This document shows positions 61,516-64,000 of a DNA stretch of 64,000 nucleotides, piece after piece. The DNA is taken from NCBI GenBank assembly GCA_031289585.1, contig JAITPF010000037.1, forward strand, positions 62,001-126,000. Direction: 5' to 3'. The translations under genes were made by a program, and so were the position numbers. How positions within the stretch are numbered: the first letter of the stretch is position 1; the number at the start of each line of letters is the position of its first letter. The DNA is from Endomicrobium sp. (lineage in GTDB: Bacteria > Elusimicrobiota > Endomicrobiia > Endomicrobiales > Endomicrobiaceae). Under the pieces are notes generated by a model, which was not told the origin of the DNA, made no database searches, and worked only from the letters and a program-made list of their open reading frames with translations.

Positions 61516-63603
61516 ATGAAGATAGAAATCAAAAATTGTAATAATATTGATAGAGCAATGGTTGAAATAACTGAAAATCGTCTAAATATAAAATATGCGA
61601 TGAATGGCACGGGGAAAAGCACAATTGGAAAAGCTATTGCTTTGGCTGGAAAACAGGAATTAAATCAATTAAAACCTTTTAAATATATAGACTCTGAAGA
61701 AGCAGATAAACAACCTTCTGTTACTCTAACCGATATTCAATCAGTTGCAATCTTTAATGAAGAATATATTAATTCATTCGTTTTTACCGCTGATGAAATC
61801 GTTAAAAATAGTTTTGATATCTTTGTGAAAAACCCACAATATGATATGCAAATAAAAGAAATAGAATCTTTGCTTGAAGAGATAAAAAATACTTTTCGTA
61901 ATTCTCCAGAATTGTTGAAGGTTATAGAGGATTTTAAAAAATTAAGCGAAAGTTTTGGTAAGCCGACAAAATCTGGTGGTTTTGCAAAGAATTCTCAATT
62001 TGCAAAAGGTTTTAGTAATGGGAACAAGCTAACAAACATCCCAGAAGAGTTAGAAATATATGCTGAATTTTTACAGAATAAACCTGTCCCTTGGTTGCAA
62101 TGGCAATTGTCCGGGAAGGAATTTATTGAAATCTCTAATAAATGCCCATATTGCGCACAAGATATTGCTGAAAAGAAAGCAACTGTATTGCAAGTGGGAG
62201 ATGTATATGAACCAAAATCAATAAATTTTCTTAATACAATAATAACGGTATTAAAAGATTTAGAAAAATATTTTAGCGATGATACAAAGAATAAACTTAA
62301 AGAAATAACTAATAGTGCGGAAGGCTTATCTAAAGAAGAAGACGAATACCTTATGAGCATAAGAAGACAAATTGATATTTTACTGAATGATAAGTTAATA
62401 CAATTGCAAAATTTGAACTTCTATAAATTAAAGGATTCTAATATTGACGAATTGGAAGGAGTTATTAAAAATCTTTCTATTAAATTGGATATGTTAGGAC
62501 ATTTAAATTCAACAGAAACGCAAGCTATAGTTTTAAAAATAAACACTTCTATAAGTAAAATTGTTGAAAAAATAAGTTCTTTAAAAAGTGCTGTTGCAAG
62601 GCAAAAAAGTCTTATACAGACTAATATTCTAAAGTATAAAAATGAAATTAATAAATTCCTATCTCAAGCTGGATATAAATATAGAGTTGATATTGAGTTT
62701 GAAAATGAACAATATAAAATGAAATTGAAACATGCTGACTTGAACAGTAAATCAATTAACGTGGGTACTCAACATTTAAGTTATGGAGAAAAAAATGCTT
62801 TTGCATTAGTTTTATTTATGTATCAATCGATTAAAACCAATGAGTCTTTTATTATCCTTGATGACCCTATATCTTCTTTTGATAGAAACAAAAAATATGC
62901 AATTATAGATATGTTGTTTCGTGGTAAAGATTCTTTTGCTGAGAAAACAGTCCTTATGCTAACACACGATTTTGAACCAATAATAGATATGTTCACAATA
63001 TCAAATAAATTTAACCATCTTCCTGAAGTAGCATTTTTAGAAGTAAATAACGGGATATTGGAAGAAAAGAAAATAAAAAAAGAAGATGTTAAAACATTTG
63101 GAGAAGTGTGCAAAAATAATATACAAAATTCACAATGTAATATTATTAAAATCATTTATTTGCGTAGGTATTATGAAATAACAAATAATAAGGGTATGGT
63201 GTATCAACTTTTATCTAATTTATTACATAGAAGGACAACTCCAAAGTTAAATAATCCTGAAAGAGATATGATGCCTAAAGAAATTGATAATGCAAATGTG
63301 GAAATTAAAAAAGATATCTCGGATTTTTGTTATAAAAGTATATTAAATGATTTGAACGATTCTGTTAAAATGAAAGAGTTTTATACTAACGCTCAATGCA
63401 ACTATGAAAAATTACAGATTTTTAGAATAATGATAGATGAAGAATCTATGAGAGATAAAAATGATATTTTACAAAAATTTACAAATGAAACTTTCCATAT
63501 TGAAAATGAATATATTATGCAATTAAATCCTCGTGAAAATGAATTGATTCCTCAATTTATAATAGATAGTTGTAATAACGACATAAATGGACAAGGTAAA
63601 TAG
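61516..63603 (+). CDS. AAA_13/RloC-like ABC-type ATPase, probable defence protein
   Basis: The 695-aa protein has a split ABC ATPase. Walker A is KYAMNGTGKSTIGKAIALA. A long helical middle contains a CxxC zinc-hook-like NKCPYCAQDI (about residue 215). The signature is LSYGEKNAFALVLFMYQS, Walker B is FIILDDPISSFDR, and the switch His is MLTHDFEPI. About 180 residues follow, in the place where RloC/PrrC proteins carry their anticodon nuclease, but I cannot assign those catalytic residues. ATG 61516 has AAGGAG 5 nt upstream; the track's 61432 lies in the methylase remnant. It is intact although its neighbours are dead. Confidence 0.7.
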   Translation: MKIEIKNCNNIDRAMVEITENRLNIKYAMNGTGKSTIGKAIALAGKQELNQLKPFKYIDSEEADKQPSVTLTDIQSVAIFNEEYINSFVFTADEIVKNSFDIFVKNPQYDMQIKEIESLLEEIKNTFRNSPELLKVIEDFKKLSESFGKPTKSGGFAKNSQFAKGFSNGNKLTNIPEELEIYAEFLQNKPVPWLQWQLSGKEFIEISNKCPYCAQDIAEKKATVLQVGDVYEPKSINFLNTIITVLKDLEKYFSDDTKNKLKEITNSAEGLSKEEDEYLMSIRRQIDILLNDKLIQLQNLNFYKLKDSNIDELEGVIKNLSIKLDMLGHLNSTETQAIVLKINTSISKIVEKISSLKSAVARQKSLIQTNILKYKNEINKFLSQAGYKYRVDIEFENEQYKMKLKHADLNSKSINVGTQHLSYGEKNAFALVLFMYQSIKTNESFIILDDPISSFDRNKKYAIIDMLFRGKDSFAEKTVLMLTHDFEPIIDMFTISNKFNHLPEVAFLEVNNGILEEKKIKKEDVKTFGEVCKNNIQNSQCNIIKIIYLRRYYEITNNKGMVYQLLSNLLHRRTTPKLNNPERDMMPKEIDNANVEIKKDISDFCYKSILNDLNDSVKMKEFYTNAQCNYEKLQIFRIMIDEESMRDKNDILQKFTNETFHIENEYIMQLNPRENELIPQFIIDSCNNDINGQGK

Positions 63604-63609
63604 GTGTTT

Positions 63610-63750
63610 ATGAACCTTTGGATATTGATGGAAGAAAGACCTAAAATAACGGTGTTGAAACAGATACTAAACAAATTTGCAAGCAACAGAAATTATTTCG
63701 CTTTTGTTGATAATCTGCGGGTTTTACCTGTGTTGGAAAATGGTAAATAA
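63610..63750 (+). CDS. Short ORF, probable truncated gene start
   Basis: A 46-residue ORF reads MNLWILMEERPKITVLKQIL, then NLRVLPVLENGK and TAA. The beginning looks like the conserved first strand and helix of a larger enzyme, possibly a restriction endonuclease, but I cannot name the family. It lies 6 nt after the ATPase gene and is below the track's size limit. Confidence 0.4.
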   Translation: MNLWILMEERPKITVLKQILNKFASNRNYFAFVDNLRVLPVLENGK

Positions 63751-63758
63751 CAAATTAA

Positions 63759-64000
63759 ATGTCTTTTAAAAAACACAGTTCTATCTTAAATAAAAACAAA
63801 ACTTCTCTTTTACAATTTCAAGAAGAGTTGTCGTCCATTTTGCAAAAATACAAAATCACTAATAAAAACATTAAATATTCTCACAACAGTAATGGCGATA
63901 TTCAATGTTTTTGTTGTGAAATCCAAGGAACACTTTTTGATTTATATAGTCAAAAACACAATTCAGATTTATCGTATGAGAAAATATATGAAGATTATAA
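63759..64000 (+). CDS. Unknown ORF, runs off the right edge
   Basis: ATG 63759 opens MSFKKHSSILNKNKTSLLQF, then KNIKYSHNSNGDIQCFCCEI and TLFDLYSQKHNSDLSYEKIY, open to the window end (about 80 codons). The family was not recognised; it probably belongs to the same accessory island. Confidence 0.5.
   Translation, partial: MSFKKHSSILNKNKTSLLQFQEELSSILQKYKITNKNIKYSHNSNGDIQCFCCEIQGTLFDLYSQKHNSDLSYEKIYEDY

Overview
The window is an AT-rich bacterial chromosome segment from a Gram-negative organism. It carries KDO and heptose synthesis genes, LptA/B/C/D export genes and SurA-like foldases. Two GH57 glucan enzymes, a DUF4912 protein, a mannose-type PTS locus, dense repeat islands between operons and many half-eroded genes together suggest a member of the Elusimicrobiota, most likely an Endomicrobium-type termite-gut lineage undergoing genome reduction. 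That assignment is inferred from gene content and style; no search was possible.

Layout. 1-5092: yqeY (partial) and a DUF192 gene on the minus strand, diverging from a histidine operon hisD-B-H-A-F-I. 5093-11783: repeat island, then kdsD, accD, folC, a ROK glucokinase and an lptD-like gene. 11845-18666: tRNA-Ser(CGA) followed by an accessory island holding a zinc-ribbon/deoxyribosyltransferase-like (TIR-like) protein, a HigB/HigA-type toxin-antitoxin pair, a frameshifted PHP-SMC ATPase (TrlF-like), and gene and IS debris. The island ends at a 10-bp copy of the tRNA 3' end. 18817-31619: DUF4912, GH57, HD-GYP, rsmI, aspS, a 7TM-HD phosphodiesterase, ybeY, two CNNM/CBS proteins, recO and a TlpA thioredoxin, separated by repeat islands. 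31747-39788: ccdA, tRNA-Leu(CAA), and a large LPS block (hldD, hldA, kdsB, kdsA, a small membrane protein, kdsC, an internally deleted lpxL, lptC, lptA, lptB). 39897-48616: hpf, ptsN, an internally deleted hprK, rapZ, a complete mannose-family PTS (IIA, IIB, IIC, IID, HPr, EI) and an embedded GH57 enzyme. 49248-59593: lepA, rpmB, recG, two PpiC foldases, pdxA, rimI, a TPR/LolB-like protein, ispE and tRNA-Gln(UUG). 59862-64000: a second tRNA-adjacent defence island, with a decayed restriction-modification cluster (S-like subunit, MvaI/BcnI-type nuclease, methyltransferase) and an intact RloC/AAA_13-like ATPase.

The most interesting signals are as follows. (i) HPr has Asn in place of the regulatory Ser46, next to an eroded hprK, so the HPr kinase switch appears to have been lost together with its target. 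(ii) hprK and lpxL decayed by internal deletion that left both ends readable. (iii) A TA-flanked MITE-like inverted-repeat family supplies the stop codons of aspS, recG and pdxA. (iv) ybeY carries a repeat in its N-terminal reading frame and an Asp at its third metal-ligand position. (v) In the dead MvaI-like nuclease a stop codon sits exactly at the predicted catalytic Glu. (vi) Several genes have a -10 box 6-9 nt before the ATG and no Shine-Dalgarno sequence, suggesting leaderless mRNAs. No CRISPR array, rRNA, riboswitch, replication origin or convincing intrinsic terminator was seen.
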